From NCBI RefSeq assembly GCF_003339865.1, contig NZ_QPKV01000006.1, positions 124,001-188,000 of the forward strand: a stretch of 64,000 bases of DNA, given 5' to 3'. The notes beneath the pieces were generated by a model that had not been told where the DNA came from, ran no database searches, and saw nothing but the letters and a program-made list of their open reading frames with translations. This DNA is from Pedobacter chinensis. GTDB taxonomy: Bacteria > Bacteroidota > Bacteroidia > Sphingobacteriales > Sphingobacteriaceae. Both the position numbers and the translations under genes were made by a program. Shown here in pieces: positions 54,892 through 63,778 of this stretch; position 1 is the stretch's first letter, and every line of letters starts with the position of its first letter.

Positions 54892-57192
54892 TTACTTCCT
54901 TACAATCATCAATTTCGCAAATTTTAACAGCAGTTGCTTGTTCCCCAATCCCTGGAAAAACACAGTTGCTTTAACATCTGGCAAACTTCCCTCCAAACTG
55001 ATAATCTTTCCGAAGCCAAATTTTTCATGTTCTACTTCCATACCGTTTTGAAATTCATGAGGTTGAGATGGAGTAAATCCTGGTGTTGGAACGTGAGCTT
55101 TTGCCAGTAATGAAGTTGTTTTTGGTCGGGCCGATGGGGCAGAAGCAGTGCTTGCAGGTTTTGGTTTGCTAAAGAAATCGCGGGGTTGCGAAGTCCATGT
55201 TTTACGTTCATCGTCAAAATTGCCTTCAAAAACATTGCTTTTAGCAGGCTTTACATCCAGTTCTAAATACCTGGGGTTAATTTCGTTAATGAAACGGCTT
55301 GGTTCGCAATTGGTTAACGTTCCCCAGCGGTAACGCGATGTAGCATAAGTTAGCGTCAGTTTGATTTCAGCCCTTGTAATGGCTACATAAAACAAGCGGC
55401 GTTCTTCTTCTAAGTCGGTTCTGTTAGTGAGCGACATTTGCGATGGGAAAAGATTCTCTTCCAAACCAACAATAAATACATTTTTAAATTCCAGGCCTTT
55501 AGCAGAGTGAATCGTCATTAACGAAACTGTATCCTTGTTTTTGTCGCCATCTTTATCATCATTGGTTAAAAGCGCAACATCCTGCATAAAAATATCCAAA
55601 CCTTTTTCTTCAATATCTTCCCGCTCGGCAAACTCTTTTATACCATTTAATAACTCTTGTATGTTCTCATAACGACTTCGTCCTTCAACACTATCATCGG
55701 TATAAAGTTCTTTTAAAATACCTGCGTGTTGTGCAATAAACAAAGCAGAATCATAAGCATCAAGTTTTTTAGCCTCAGCCTGAAAACTTTGAACCATTGT
55801 AGCAAAATCATTCAATTGGTTCGCTAAACGCCCATCAACATACATGTGCGCATTGGAAATCACATCCCACATCGTTACATTATGCTGATCAGCTGCCACG
55901 ATAATTTTATCTACAGAAGTATCGCCAATACCACGCTTAGGATAGTTGATTACACGTTTTATTGCCTCTTCATCTTTTGGGTTAAAAGTCAACCTGAAAT
56001 AAGCAATTAAATCCTTAATCTCCTTCCGTTGATAAAAAGATGTTCCGCCGTAGATTTTATAAGGAATATTCAGCTTTCGTAATCCTTCCTCCATAGCCCT
56101 GCTCTGGGCATTGGTACGATATAAAATTGCAAAATCATGGTACTGGTAACCTTTCAAACTTCTTTCCTGAATAATCGATTCAGCAACCAGTTTTCCCTCT
56201 TCATTATCCGTAAAGGCACGGGAAACTTTAATTCTGTCACCTTCAACATTCTCCGAAAATACATTCTTTTCCAGTTGATTTTTGTTGTTTGCGATAATGC
56301 TGCTCGCCGCATCAACAATATTTTGGGTAGAGCGATAATTTTGTTCTAACTTATACACTTTCAGGTCAGGGTAATCGCGTTCGAAATTCAGAATGTTCTG
56401 AATATTTGCTCCACGGAAAGCATAGATACTTTGTGCATCATCACCCACCACACAGATATTCTGATAAGCAGCGGCCAGTTTTTTTACAATGGTATATTGC
56501 GAAAAGTTGGTATCCTGATACTCATCTACCATTAAATACCTGAATTTTTGCTGGTATTTGTTTAAAACATCAGGATGCTCTTTCAGTAAAATATTTGTTT
56601 TGAAAAGCAAATCGTCAAAATCCATGGCGCCAGCTCTGAAACAGCGTTTAGCATAAGTTTCGTAAATCTGGCCAAGCAAAGGGCGTTTATTTTGAATGTC
56701 CTCAGCCTGAATCTGATCGTTTGCCTGGTATTCGCCCCAGGAAATCAGGTTGTTTTTTGCAGAAGAAATCCTGTTGTAAACGAAGTTGGGAGCGTACAAT
56801 TTGTCATCCAGCTGCATCTCTTTCAAAATGGCTCTGATCACACTTTTACTGTCATCCGTATCGTAAATGGTAAAATTATTCGGATAACCAATTTTCTCCG
56901 CTTCAACCCGTAATATTTTCGCAAAAACAGAGTGGAAAGTACCCATCCAAATGTTTTTTGCCTCGGCACCAACCACTTTGCTAATACGCTCACGCATATC
57001 CTTACTGGCCTTATTGGTAAAGGTTAAAACCAAAATGTTAAAAGGATCTGTGCCAGTTTGAATCAGGTGCGCCACACGATAAGTAATTACACGTGTTTTG
57101 CCCGAACCAGCACCCGCAACAATCATTACCGGTCCTTTTGTATTCTCTACTGCTGCTCTCTGTTGTGGGTTTAATCCTTCTAAATAGTCCAA
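54892..57192 (-). CDS. UvrD/PcrA-family DNA helicase
   Basis: Superfamily 1A 3'-5' helicase of 766 aa for excision repair, replication restart or displacement of bound proteins. Walker A GAGSGKT is at about 27-33. VDEYQDTNFSQ, VVGDDAQSIYAFRGA, LEQNYRST, TIHSAKGLEFKNVFIVG and VAITRAEIKL give the other helicase motifs. The C-terminal ~100 residues are Pro/Ser-rich and end in a small PcrA-like domain. I chose TTG 57190-57192 (reading MDYLEGLNPQQ) because AGGAG lies 5 bases upstream and a promoter box is at 57217-57224; the longer frame to 57228 crosses that box. Confidence 0.92.
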   Translation of the reverse strand: MDYLEGLNPQQRAAVENTKGPVMIVAGAGSGKTRVITYRVAHLIQTGTDPFNILVLTFTNKASKDMRERISKVVGAEAKNIWMGTFHSVFAKILRVEAEKIGYPNNFTIYDTDDSKSVIRAILKEMQLDDKLYAPNFVYNRISSAKNNLISWGEYQANDQIQAEDIQNKRPLLGQIYETYAKRCFRAGAMDFDDLLFKTNILLKEHPDVLNKYQQKFRYLMVDEYQDTNFSQYTIVKKLAAAYQNICVVGDDAQSIYAFRGANIQNILNFERDYPDLKVYKLEQNYRSTQNIVDAASSIIANNKNQLEKNVFSENVEGDRIKVSRAFTDNEEGKLVAESIIQERSLKGYQYHDFAILYRTNAQSRAMEEGLRKLNIPYKIYGGTSFYQRKEIKDLIAYFRLTFNPKDEEAIKRVINYPKRGIGDTSVDKIIVAADQHNVTMWDVISNAHMYVDGRLANQLNDFATMVQSFQAEAKKLDAYDSALFIAQHAGILKELYTDDSVEGRSRYENIQELLNGIKEFAEREDIEEKGLDIFMQDVALLTNDDKDGDKNKDTVSLMTIHSAKGLEFKNVFIVGLEENLFPSQMSLTNRTDLEEERRLFYVAITRAEIKLTLTYATSRYRWGTLTNCEPSRFINEINPRYLELDVKPAKSNVFEGNFDDERKTWTSQPRDFFSKPKPASTASAPSARPKTTSLLAKAHVPTPGFTPSQPHEFQNGMEVEHEKFGFGKIISLEGSLPDVKATVFFQGLGNKQLLLKFAKLMIVRK

Positions 57193-57216
57193 ATCGGCTC
57201 CTGTTTTTTTGAGGTT

Positions 57217-57224
57217 CAAAAATA
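57217..57224 (-). promoter_or_regulatory. -7 promoter box of the helicase gene
   Basis: Minus-strand TATTTTTG matches TAnnTTTG exactly, 24 bases before the TTG start. The gap 57225-57553 otherwise holds only a small hairpin phrase, CCTGAA-ACAAG-TTCAGG, at 57466-57482. Confidence 0.55.
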
Positions 57225-57553
57225 ACAATTCAAAAGTTTTTTATTGAATTTGTGGAGAAATAGAAAGCAAAATCTTTTGAAAAGCCAAACCTGCATAGCA
57301 TAGCAGCGTTAGTCCTTTTCTTTGCTCATACGCCTGCAGGCATTCTTCTCGGGACCGGTATCCGCTTCGCCAAGGTTTAGATAAGTTAAGCATTTGCTGC
57401 TATTGAAGGTTTAAAACCCAAAGCCACAAGGTAAATTTATTTCAGTCTCTTCCATGCATTTAGATCCTGAAACAAGTTCAGGGTTGATGACTGTCATGCT
57501 TAGCTCTAAAAAAACTCAACATTAAATGCGAGGTTTTCTATATCTTGTTGAAC

Positions 57554-58678
57554 CTAGTAAGTAATAACCTGTTCTTCTAAATGCTCTGGTAATTCCCGGT
57601 AGTTATACTTCTGTCCGCGTAATTGAGGTTCAAAACCAGCATCTTTAATGGATTGCTGAATTCCCTTAGCAGTAAAACGATGCGGAGCTCCTGCTGCTGA
57701 AACCACGTTTTCTTCTATCATGATTGATCCGAAATCGTTGGCACCTGCATGTAAGCACAATTGAGCTGTAGTTTTACCAACGGTTAACCAACTTGCCTGT
57801 ATATTTTTAATATTTGGCAACATGATTCGGCTTAAAGCAATCATTCTGATGTATTCATCGGCAGTTACGTTATTGCTAATGCCACGCAACCTCTTTAATA
57901 ATGTTCCGTCATCCTGAAAAGGCCAGGGAATAAATGCCAGGAATCCATTTGCATCAGCAGGTTTTTCGCTTTGCACCTGGCGAATCCAAACCAAATGTTC
58001 AAAACGTTCTTCAATGGTTTCAACATGACCAAACATCATCGTTGCCGAGGTAGTGATATCCAATTGATGGCAAGCTCTCATCACATCAAGCCATTCCTGA
58101 CCGCCACATTTGCCTTTCGATATTAAACGGCGAACACGATCATTTAAAATCTCAGCACCTGCACCAGGAAGTGAGTCCATACCAGCTTCTTTTAATGTTT
58201 TTAAAACTTCTGTATGGGTAATGCCTTCCAATTTGGCAACATGGGCAATTTCCGGAGGGCCTAAAGCATGAAGTTTTAAATCAGGGTACAGTTCTTTTAA
58301 TTTTTTGAAAAGATCAGCGTAAAAAGCTAAACCTAAATCCGGATGATGACCTCCCTGTAATAGTAATTGGTCGCCTCCTAAACGGAAAGTTTCTTCAATT
58401 TTAACTTTATAAGTTTCAATATCAGTAATATAGCTTTCATCATGGCCAGGCCTGCGAAAGAAATTGCAGAATTTACAGTTTGCAATGCAAACATTTGTAG
58501 TGTTTACATTACGATCTATTTGCCAGGTAACTTTACCACTCGGAACCTGAATTTTTCTTAACTCATTTGCCACAAACATCAACGATGCGGTATCAGCATG
58601 GTGATACAAATGCACACCTTCTTCAAGGCTTAAAAAATCAAAATGCAATGCCCGTTGCAATAAATCGGCTGTATTCAT
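57554..58678 (-). CDS. mqnC: Cyclic dehypoxanthinyl futalosine synthase
   Basis: Radical-SAM enzyme of the futalosine pathway to menaquinone. It has 374 aa. The 4Fe-4S Cys triad is C64, C68, C71 in NVCIANCKFCNF, and DRNVNTTN before it is typical. AGANDFGSIMIEENVVSAAG and the QLLLQGGHHPDLG loop identify MqnC rather than MqnE. Menaquinone made this way would feed ndh and cydAB. A TATCTTTG box lies only 4 bases before the ATG. Confidence 0.93.
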   Translation of the reverse strand: MNTADLLQRALHFDFLSLEEGVHLYHHADTASLMFVANELRKIQVPSGKVTWQIDRNVNTTNVCIANCKFCNFFRRPGHDESYITDIETYKVKIEETFRLGGDQLLLQGGHHPDLGLAFYADLFKKLKELYPDLKLHALGPPEIAHVAKLEGITHTEVLKTLKEAGMDSLPGAGAEILNDRVRRLISKGKCGGQEWLDVMRACHQLDITTSATMMFGHVETIEERFEHLVWIRQVQSEKPADANGFLAFIPWPFQDDGTLLKRLRGISNNVTADEYIRMIALSRIMLPNIKNIQASWLTVGKTTAQLCLHAGANDFGSIMIEENVVSAAGAPHRFTAKGIQQSIKDAGFEPQLRGQKYNYRELPEHLEEQVITY

Positions 58679-58682
58679 AGTA

Positions 58683-58690
58683 CAAAGATA
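58683..58690 (-). promoter_or_regulatory. -7 promoter box of mqnC
   Basis: Minus-strand TATCTTTG matches TAnnTTTG exactly and ends 4 bases before the mqnC ATG, predicting a leaderless or near-leaderless mRNA. Confidence 0.5.
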
Positions 58691-58830
58691 GTTAAAAGGG
58701 TGGGAAGGTTAGAGGGATAAGGTTTAAGGTTTGTCAAAAAAATGCTTCAAAATATTAAAAGTTTAGAATCATTGAAATCATCCTCATCTGTGAAATCATT
58801 TTTAATATCTTTACGGTTCTAAAAAATAAT

Positions 58831-60075
58831 ATGGTAGATTTTAATCGTTTTACGCTTGCTAACGGATTAAAGGTGTTGGTACACGAAGATCCAACAACTC
58901 CAATGGCAGTTTTAAATATTTTATATGATGTGGGCGCTCGTGATGAGAATCCAGACAAAACTGGTTTTGCACACTTATTTGAACATTTAATGTTCGGTGG
59001 CTCGGTCAATATTCCAAGTTACGATGAACCGTTGCAACGTGTTGGTGGCGAAAATAATGCCTTTACCAGTAATGACATTACTAATTATTACATCACCTTG
59101 CCGGCAGAAAATATCGAAACGGCATTCTGGTTAGAGAGTGACAGGATGTTAAGCCTGGCTTTTTCCGAAAAAAGTCTGGATACGCAACGAAATGTAGTTT
59201 GCGAAGAATTTAAACAGCGCTACTTAAATCAACCTTATGGTGATGTTTGGTTAAAACTAAGACCGTTAGCTTATAAAAAGCATTCCTATCGTTGGGCAAC
59301 CATTGGGAAAGAACTTTCACATATCGAAAATGCCACCATGGAAGATGTGAAAGCATTTTTTAAAAAACACTATACACCACAAAATGCGATTTTGGTTGTA
59401 GGTGGAAATGTAAAAACAGAAGAGGTAAAAAAGCTTGCAGAGAAATGGTTTGAACCCATCCCTGCTGGCGAAAAATATGAAAGAAATTTAATTCAGGAGG
59501 ATCCTCAAACCGGCGAAAGAAAAGAAACAGTTACTGCGAACGTTCCGCTGAACGCCATTTACATTGCTTTTAAAATGCCAGGTCGATTAGATCCTGATTA
59601 TTACGCTTTTGATTTACTTTCAGATATCTTATCCCGCGGACAATCTTCGCGATTATATAACAGCTTATTAAAAGAGCAAAAATTATTCAGCGATATTAAT
59701 GCTTACATTTCCAGCAGTCTTGATCCGGGCTTATTTATCGTAGAAGGGAAATTGGTAGAAGGCGTTGCCATTGAAGAAGCAGAAAAAGCCATTTGGGAGG
59801 AGTTAAATAAACTTAAAGCAGAATTAGTGTCCGAAAATGAGCTGACCAAAGTTAAAAACAAAGTAGAATCTGTTCTGGTATTTTCAGAAATGAGTTTACT
59901 TGATAAAGCGATGAACCTGGCTTATTATGAGTTACTTTGCGATGCCACACTTTTAAATCAGGAAGCACAAGAATTCTTAAAAGTAACAGCAGCAGATATT
60001 AAAAGAATATCCAATGAAACATTTAACCGGAAATCATCATCAACATTATATTATTTAACAGAAGAACATGCTTAA
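58831..60075 (+). CDS. M16 peptidase, catalytic subunit
   Basis: Zinc metallopeptidase of the insulinase/mitochondrial-processing-peptidase family, 414 aa. The inverted zinc motif HLFEH is at 48-52 (His48, Glu51, His52), with the downstream Glu in NVVCEEFKQRY. No signal peptide is visible, so it may act in the cytoplasm. It overlaps the next gene by 8 bases; the pair matches the usual catalytic plus non-catalytic M16B arrangement. A weak TATCTTTA box lies at 58806-58813. Confidence 0.92.
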   Translation: MVDFNRFTLANGLKVLVHEDPTTPMAVLNILYDVGARDENPDKTGFAHLFEHLMFGGSVNIPSYDEPLQRVGGENNAFTSNDITNYYITLPAENIETAFWLESDRMLSLAFSEKSLDTQRNVVCEEFKQRYLNQPYGDVWLKLRPLAYKKHSYRWATIGKELSHIENATMEDVKAFFKKHYTPQNAILVVGGNVKTEEVKKLAEKWFEPIPAGEKYERNLIQEDPQTGERKETVTANVPLNAIYIAFKMPGRLDPDYYAFDLLSDILSRGQSSRLYNSLLKEQKLFSDINAYISSSLDPGLFIVEGKLVEGVAIEEAEKAIWEELNKLKAELVSENELTKVKNKVESVLVFSEMSLLDKAMNLAYYELLCDATLLNQEAQEFLKVTAADIKRISNETFNRKSSSTLYYLTEEHA

Positions 60076-61339
60076 CAGACAACAAGCGCCTGATTTTAAG
60101 CAGGTATCAACAATAAACTTTATACATCCACAGCAAAAGAATTTAAGTAACGATGTTCCTGTATATATCATTTATTCAGGAGAGCAGGATTTAGTCAGGA
60201 TTGAGTTTTTGTTTAACAACGTAAATTGGAATGTTGAAAAACCGTTACAGGCTATTGCTGTAAATGCAATGCTTAATAATGGTACAAGTAAATTTTCGTC
60301 AAAGGAAATTGCTGAACAGATTGATTTTTATGGGGCATTTTTTCAAACGGAATATGCTCAGGATCAATCATCAGTTACGCTTTATACCTTGAATAAACAT
60401 TTAGCATCGGTATTGCCAATAGTAAAAAATGTTTTAAGCGATAGTCAGTTTCCTCAGCATGAACTGGATATTTATGTTCAAAATCAAAAGCAAAAATTGC
60501 AGGTCAATTTGCAAAAGAACGATATTCTTTCCCGTAAAGAGTTTGCTCATGCTTTATTTGAAGATACCGCCTATGGCGTGGATATTCAATCGAGACATTA
60601 CGACGAGTTGCGTAGGGAAGATCTTGTTGATTACTTTAAAGCGGCATACGCCTCAAATAATTGTACAATAGTTGTTTCCGGCAAATTTGATGAAAATAGT
60701 TTCGAGCTACTTAATAATCAATTTGGCAGCAACTGGGAAAAAAGTAATGCGGTACCTAATGAGTTTAGCTTTAGTAAAGCTAAAAAACAATCTATTTATA
60801 AAGAAAGACCAGAAGCCATACAATCTGCCATTAGGATTGGCAAAATAGCCGTAAACCGTAAACATGAAGATTTTCCTGGCTTCCAGATTTTAAACACGGT
60901 ATTGGGTGGTTATTTTGGCTCACGTTTAATGAATAACATCAGAGAAGATAAAGGATACACTTATGGCATTGGTTCAGGAATTTCCTCCTTGCAAGATGCG
61001 GGCTATCTTTTTATAGCCACAGAAGTAGGTGCGGAGGTTTGTGCTGATGCTATAGTTGAAATTTATAAAGAAATTGATTTACTAAAAACAACGCTGATAG
61101 GTGATGAAGAGTTAACGCTGGTTAAAAACTACATGCTTGGTTCAATGCTGGGAAGTTTGGAAAACGTTTTTTCTCATGCAGATAAGTTTAAGAACATTCA
61201 CTTTTTTGGCCTTGATTACAGTTATTACGATAACTATATTCAGAAAGTTAAAAGTATTACTGCTGAAGAAATAAAAGAACTTGCCAATAAGTATTTAATT
61301 ATCGAAGATTTTACTGAGGTAGTGGTAGGGAAGAGGTAG
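60068..61339 (+). CDS. M16 peptidase-like, non-catalytic subunit
   Basis: M16-fold partner of 423 aa. The HxxEH motif is absent; the corresponding N-terminal region reads AIAVNAMLNNGTSKFSSKEIAEQIDFYG. The C-terminal half keeps the substrate-binding R/Y motif in NNIREDKGYTYGIGSG. This split matches M16B heterodimers such as mitochondrial processing peptidase. It overlaps the catalytic gene by 8 bases, so the two are co-translated. A terminator follows. Confidence 0.92.
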   Translation: MLNRQQAPDFKQVSTINFIHPQQKNLSNDVPVYIIYSGEQDLVRIEFLFNNVNWNVEKPLQAIAVNAMLNNGTSKFSSKEIAEQIDFYGAFFQTEYAQDQSSVTLYTLNKHLASVLPIVKNVLSDSQFPQHELDIYVQNQKQKLQVNLQKNDILSRKEFAHALFEDTAYGVDIQSRHYDELRREDLVDYFKAAYASNNCTIVVSGKFDENSFELLNNQFGSNWEKSNAVPNEFSFSKAKKQSIYKERPEAIQSAIRIGKIAVNRKHEDFPGFQILNTVLGGYFGSRLMNNIREDKGYTYGIGSGISSLQDAGYLFIATEVGAEVCADAIVEIYKEIDLLKTTLIGDEELTLVKNYMLGSMLGSLENVFSHADKFKNIHFFGLDYSYYDNYIQKVKSITAEEIKELANKYLIIEDFTEVVVGKR

Positions 61340-61382
61340 ATTAGTTAACAGTTTGCAATTCTCAGTGATCAGATTGGTTTAC

Positions 61383-61417
61383 AAAAGGCGCATAAATTTA
61401 ATTTTTGCGCCTTTTGA
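61383..61417 (+). terminator. Terminator after the M16 pair
   Basis: 10-bp stem AAAAGGCGCA / TGCGCCTTTT with a 13-base AT-rich loop, then TG. The rest of 61340-61687 contains only the guaB promoter. Confidence 0.8.
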
Positions 61418-61620
61418 GTTAACGATATTGACAAAAATACGTTTAAACTATTGGCTTGATATTGAAAGACGAATTTGCTGTACTATACTTGTCTAAAGAT
61501 AAAATATTAAAATAGGCATTCTATTGAGTTGTAGCGATACAATAGTAAGGGAGCATTTATATGGATAATATAAAAAATCTGATTTGTCAAAACAGCTTAA
61601 TATTTATCCATTTTGCGCTT

Positions 61621-61655
61621 TTTGCTTTTATTTTCATGGTTTATTCGTATCTTTG
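61621..61655 (+). promoter_or_regulatory. Promoter of guaB
   Basis: TTTG at 61621-61624 and TATCTTTG at 61648-61655 (exact -7 match), spaced by 23 bases. An open frame reaches up to a TTG at 61613, but that lies upstream of the promoter. Confidence 0.6.
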
Positions 61656-61687
61656 CCTGGCAAATAATAAATCCTAATTTATTTGCT

Positions 61688-63157
61688 ATGCAACTCGATT
61701 CCACAAAATTTATTGCCACAGGTTTAACTTACGATGACGTACTTTTAGTACCGGCATATTCTGAAATTTTACCTCGTGAAGTAAATACAACCACTTTTTT
61801 AACTAAAAAAATTAAGCTTAATGTTCCATTGATTTCTGCAGCAATGGATACAGTAACAGAGGCCGAGCTTGCCATTGCCATTGCACAAAATGGAGGCATT
61901 GGTATGTTACATAAAAACATGACGATTGACAGACAAGCCGAAGAGGTTCGTAAAGTTAAACGTTCGGAAAGCGGAATGATTCAGGATCCGGTTACACTTT
62001 TAGAAACCGCTGTTGTTGCCGATGCTTTCAAAATTATGAAGGAACATAAAATTGGTGGTATTCCGGTGGTGACCAGTGATAATAAATTAGTGGGCATCAT
62101 TACCAATCGTGACTTGCGTTTCCAGAAAAATATGCAACGCCCCATTGCTGAAGTAATGACTAAGGATAATTTAATTATTGCTCCTGAAGGTACAACTTTG
62201 GTTCAGGCAGAAGAAATTCTTCAAAACCATAAAATCGAGAAATTGCCAGTAGTAAGTAAAGATGGATATTTAAGTGGTTTAATTACATTTAAAGATATTT
62301 CTAAAGTTAAAAATTACCCGGCAGCCTGTAAAGATGAACGTGGCCGTTTACGCGTAGGTGCTGCAGTAGGTGTAACTGCAGATACCATTCAACGTGTTGA
62401 TGCCCTGGTTAAAGCCGGAGTTGATGTGATTACAATTGATACTGCCCACGGGCATTCAAAAGGAGTAGTTGATAAATTGAAAGAGGTTAAAGCTAAATAT
62501 CCTGACCTACAAGTTATTGTTGGTAACATTGCAACTGGAGCTGCGGCTAAATTCTTGGCAGATGCCGGTGCCGATGCGGTTAAAGTAGGGATTGGTCCAG
62601 GTTCAATTTGTACAACCAGAATTATCGCTGGTGTCGGTGTTCCTCAATTGTATGCTGTTTATGAGTGTGCCAAAGCCCTGAAAGGTACAGGCGTTCCGGT
62701 TATTGCCGATGGTGGTATTAAACATACTGGTGATATCGCAAAAGCAATTGCATCAGGTGCAAGCACGGTAATGGCAGGTTCGTTGTTTGCAGGTGTAGAA
62801 GAATCACCAGGTGAAACCATCATTTATGAAGGTCGTAAATTCAAATCTTACCGTGGAATGGGATCTATTGAAGCAATGGAACAAGGGTCTAAAGATCGTT
62901 ATTTCCAGGATGTAGAGGATGATATTAAAAAACTAGTTCCTGAAGGAATTGTTGGTCGCGTGCCTTTCAAAGGCACATTGGCAGAAGTAATGTATCAATA
63001 TATAGGTGGTTTGCGTGCCAGCATGGGTTATTGTGGTGCAGGAAGCATTGAAGCTTTACAGGAAGCTCAATTTGTGCAAATCACAGCTGCTGGTATGCGT
63101 GAAAGTCATCCACATGATATTACGATCACTAAAGAAGCGCCAAATTATACAAGATAG
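61688..63157 (+). CDS. guaB: Inosine-5'-monophosphate dehydrogenase
   Basis: NAD-dependent oxidation of IMP to XMP, the committed step to GMP. It has 489 aa from ATG 61688, the normal family length. The barrel is interrupted by two CBS domains (about 95-210), starting [17 protein letters not shown]. The catalytic Cys lies in [18 protein letters not shown], and the flap in [13 protein letters not shown]. Start is set by the promoter at 61621-61655. Confidence 0.96.
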   Translation: MQLDSTKFIATGLTYDDVLLVPAYSEILPREVNTTTFLTKKIKLNVPLISAAMDTVTEAELAIAIAQNGGIGMLHKNMTIDRQAEEVRKVKRSESGMIQDPVTLLETAVVADAFKIMKEHKIGGIPVVTSDNKLVGIITNRDLRFQKNMQRPIAEVMTKDNLIIAPEGTTLVQAEEILQNHKIEKLPVVSKDGYLSGLITFKDISKVKNYPAACKDERGRLRVGAAVGVTADTIQRVDALVKAGVDVITIDTAHGHSKGVVDKLKEVKAKYPDLQVIVGNIATGAAAKFLADAGADAVKVGIGPGSICTTRIIAGVGVPQLYAVYECAKALKGTGVPVIADGGIKHTGDIAKAIASGASTVMAGSLFAGVEESPGETIIYEGRKFKSYRGMGSIEAMEQGSKDRYFQDVEDDIKKLVPEGIVGRVPFKGTLAEVMYQYIGGLRASMGYCGAGSIEALQEAQFVQITAAGMRESHPHDITITKEAPNYTR

Positions 63158-63210
63158 TCTGAAGTTCGAAAAATCGGAAGATTTATAACTCTAATTTGGA
63201 GATAAATACA

Positions 63211-63243
63211 GCGGGGCATCGGTAACGATAGCCTCGTTTTTTT
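63211..63243 (+). terminator. Terminator after guaB
   Basis: Stem GGGGC-ATCG / CGATaGCCTC with a GTAA loop and one bulge, followed by GT7. Confidence 0.75.
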
Positions 63244-63259
63244 GTGCAGATTCCCGCCG

Positions 63260-63485
63260 AATGTCATTAGGTTAAGAAAAAAACAAATAATAATTGTCAT
63301 TCTGAACGCAGTGAACACCGCGAAGCAGCTACGAAGTAAATCCCTAACCCATGGGCATTGTACCTGGTTTACTGCTGAATTGTTTTTGTAAGGGAGTAGT
63401 GCTGTTTATTAATTTTTGTGTTGCATCGGCTGCGGATTCTTCACTGCGTTCAGAATGATTGCTATTGGCTTAACTTAATGACATT
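63260..63485. repeat. Outer inverted repeat around MITE-like copy 2
   Basis: AATGTCATTAGGTTAAG (63260-63276) is complementary, with one mismatch, to CTTAACTTAATGACATT (63469-63485). It encloses the 63297-63458 element, so one inverted repeat is nested in another. Confidence 0.7.
63297..63458. mobile_element. MITE-like element, copy 2 (opposite orientation)
   Basis: 162 bp whose ends (TCATTCTGAACGCAGTGAA... and its complement) match those of copy 1 at 18671-18831; the two copies align along their length when one is inverted. Non-coding, no transposase nearby. Copy 2 has a few changes at the inner edge of the left arm. Confidence 0.7.
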
Positions 63486-63564
63486 GGATTCCCGCTGCGC
63501 GGAAAGACGAGTAGGGTTAAAATAACGAGTAAGGTTAAATTTATTTGCCAAATAATTAGCAAGT

Positions 63565-63609
63565 CAATCGCCAATAAAATAAATTTAACAAAATAAAATT
63601 TGGCGATTG
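63565..63609. promoter_or_regulatory. Inverted repeat overlapping the receptor promoter
   Basis: CAATCGCCAA (63565-63574) and its exact complement TTGGCGATTG (63600-63609), 25 bases apart. The right arm contains the -33 TTTG, as expected for a repressor or activator dyad. Confidence 0.5.
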
Positions 63610-63628
63610 CTTTTTTTTAATATATTTG
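63599..63628 (+). promoter_or_regulatory. Promoter of the leader ORF and TonB-linked receptor
   Basis: TTTG at 63599-63602 and TATATTTG at 63621-63628, spaced by 18 bases, form the best -33/-7 match in the window. The predicted mRNA start (about 63632) precedes the leader ORF. Confidence 0.75.
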
Positions 63629-63661
63629 TCGACTAAATCTATAGATTTAATATAATTAACC

Positions 63662-63745
63662 ATGAAACGAACTAATCAAAACTTAAAAAAATGCTGTTGT
63701 TGCCGTTTATACGCTCAAACCAAACGATTCCGAACGGAGCAATAA
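63662..63745 (+). CDS. 27-codon leader ORF with four consecutive Cys codons
   Basis: Short ORF beginning MKRTNQNLKKCCCCRLYAQ and ending KRFRTEQ. It lies inside the predicted 5' leader of the receptor gene, 33 bases upstream of that start. The Cys codons are TGC TGT TGT TGC at positions 11-14. Such a run is like leader peptides that sense charged tRNA-Cys, known for cysteine in mycobacteria. A weak stem CCGTT/AACGG could form just after the run. Translation is inferred, not shown; the product itself is probably not functional. Confidence 0.5.
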   Translation: MKRTNQNLKKCCCCRLYAQTKRFRTEQ

Positions 63746-63778
63746 TTAACAAAATCTAAACCAAACATATTTATAATC

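Noticed and set aside
61613..61687. N-terminal extension of guaB from TTG
   Set aside because: It covers the -33/-7 promoter, and the family starts at the ATG at 61688.
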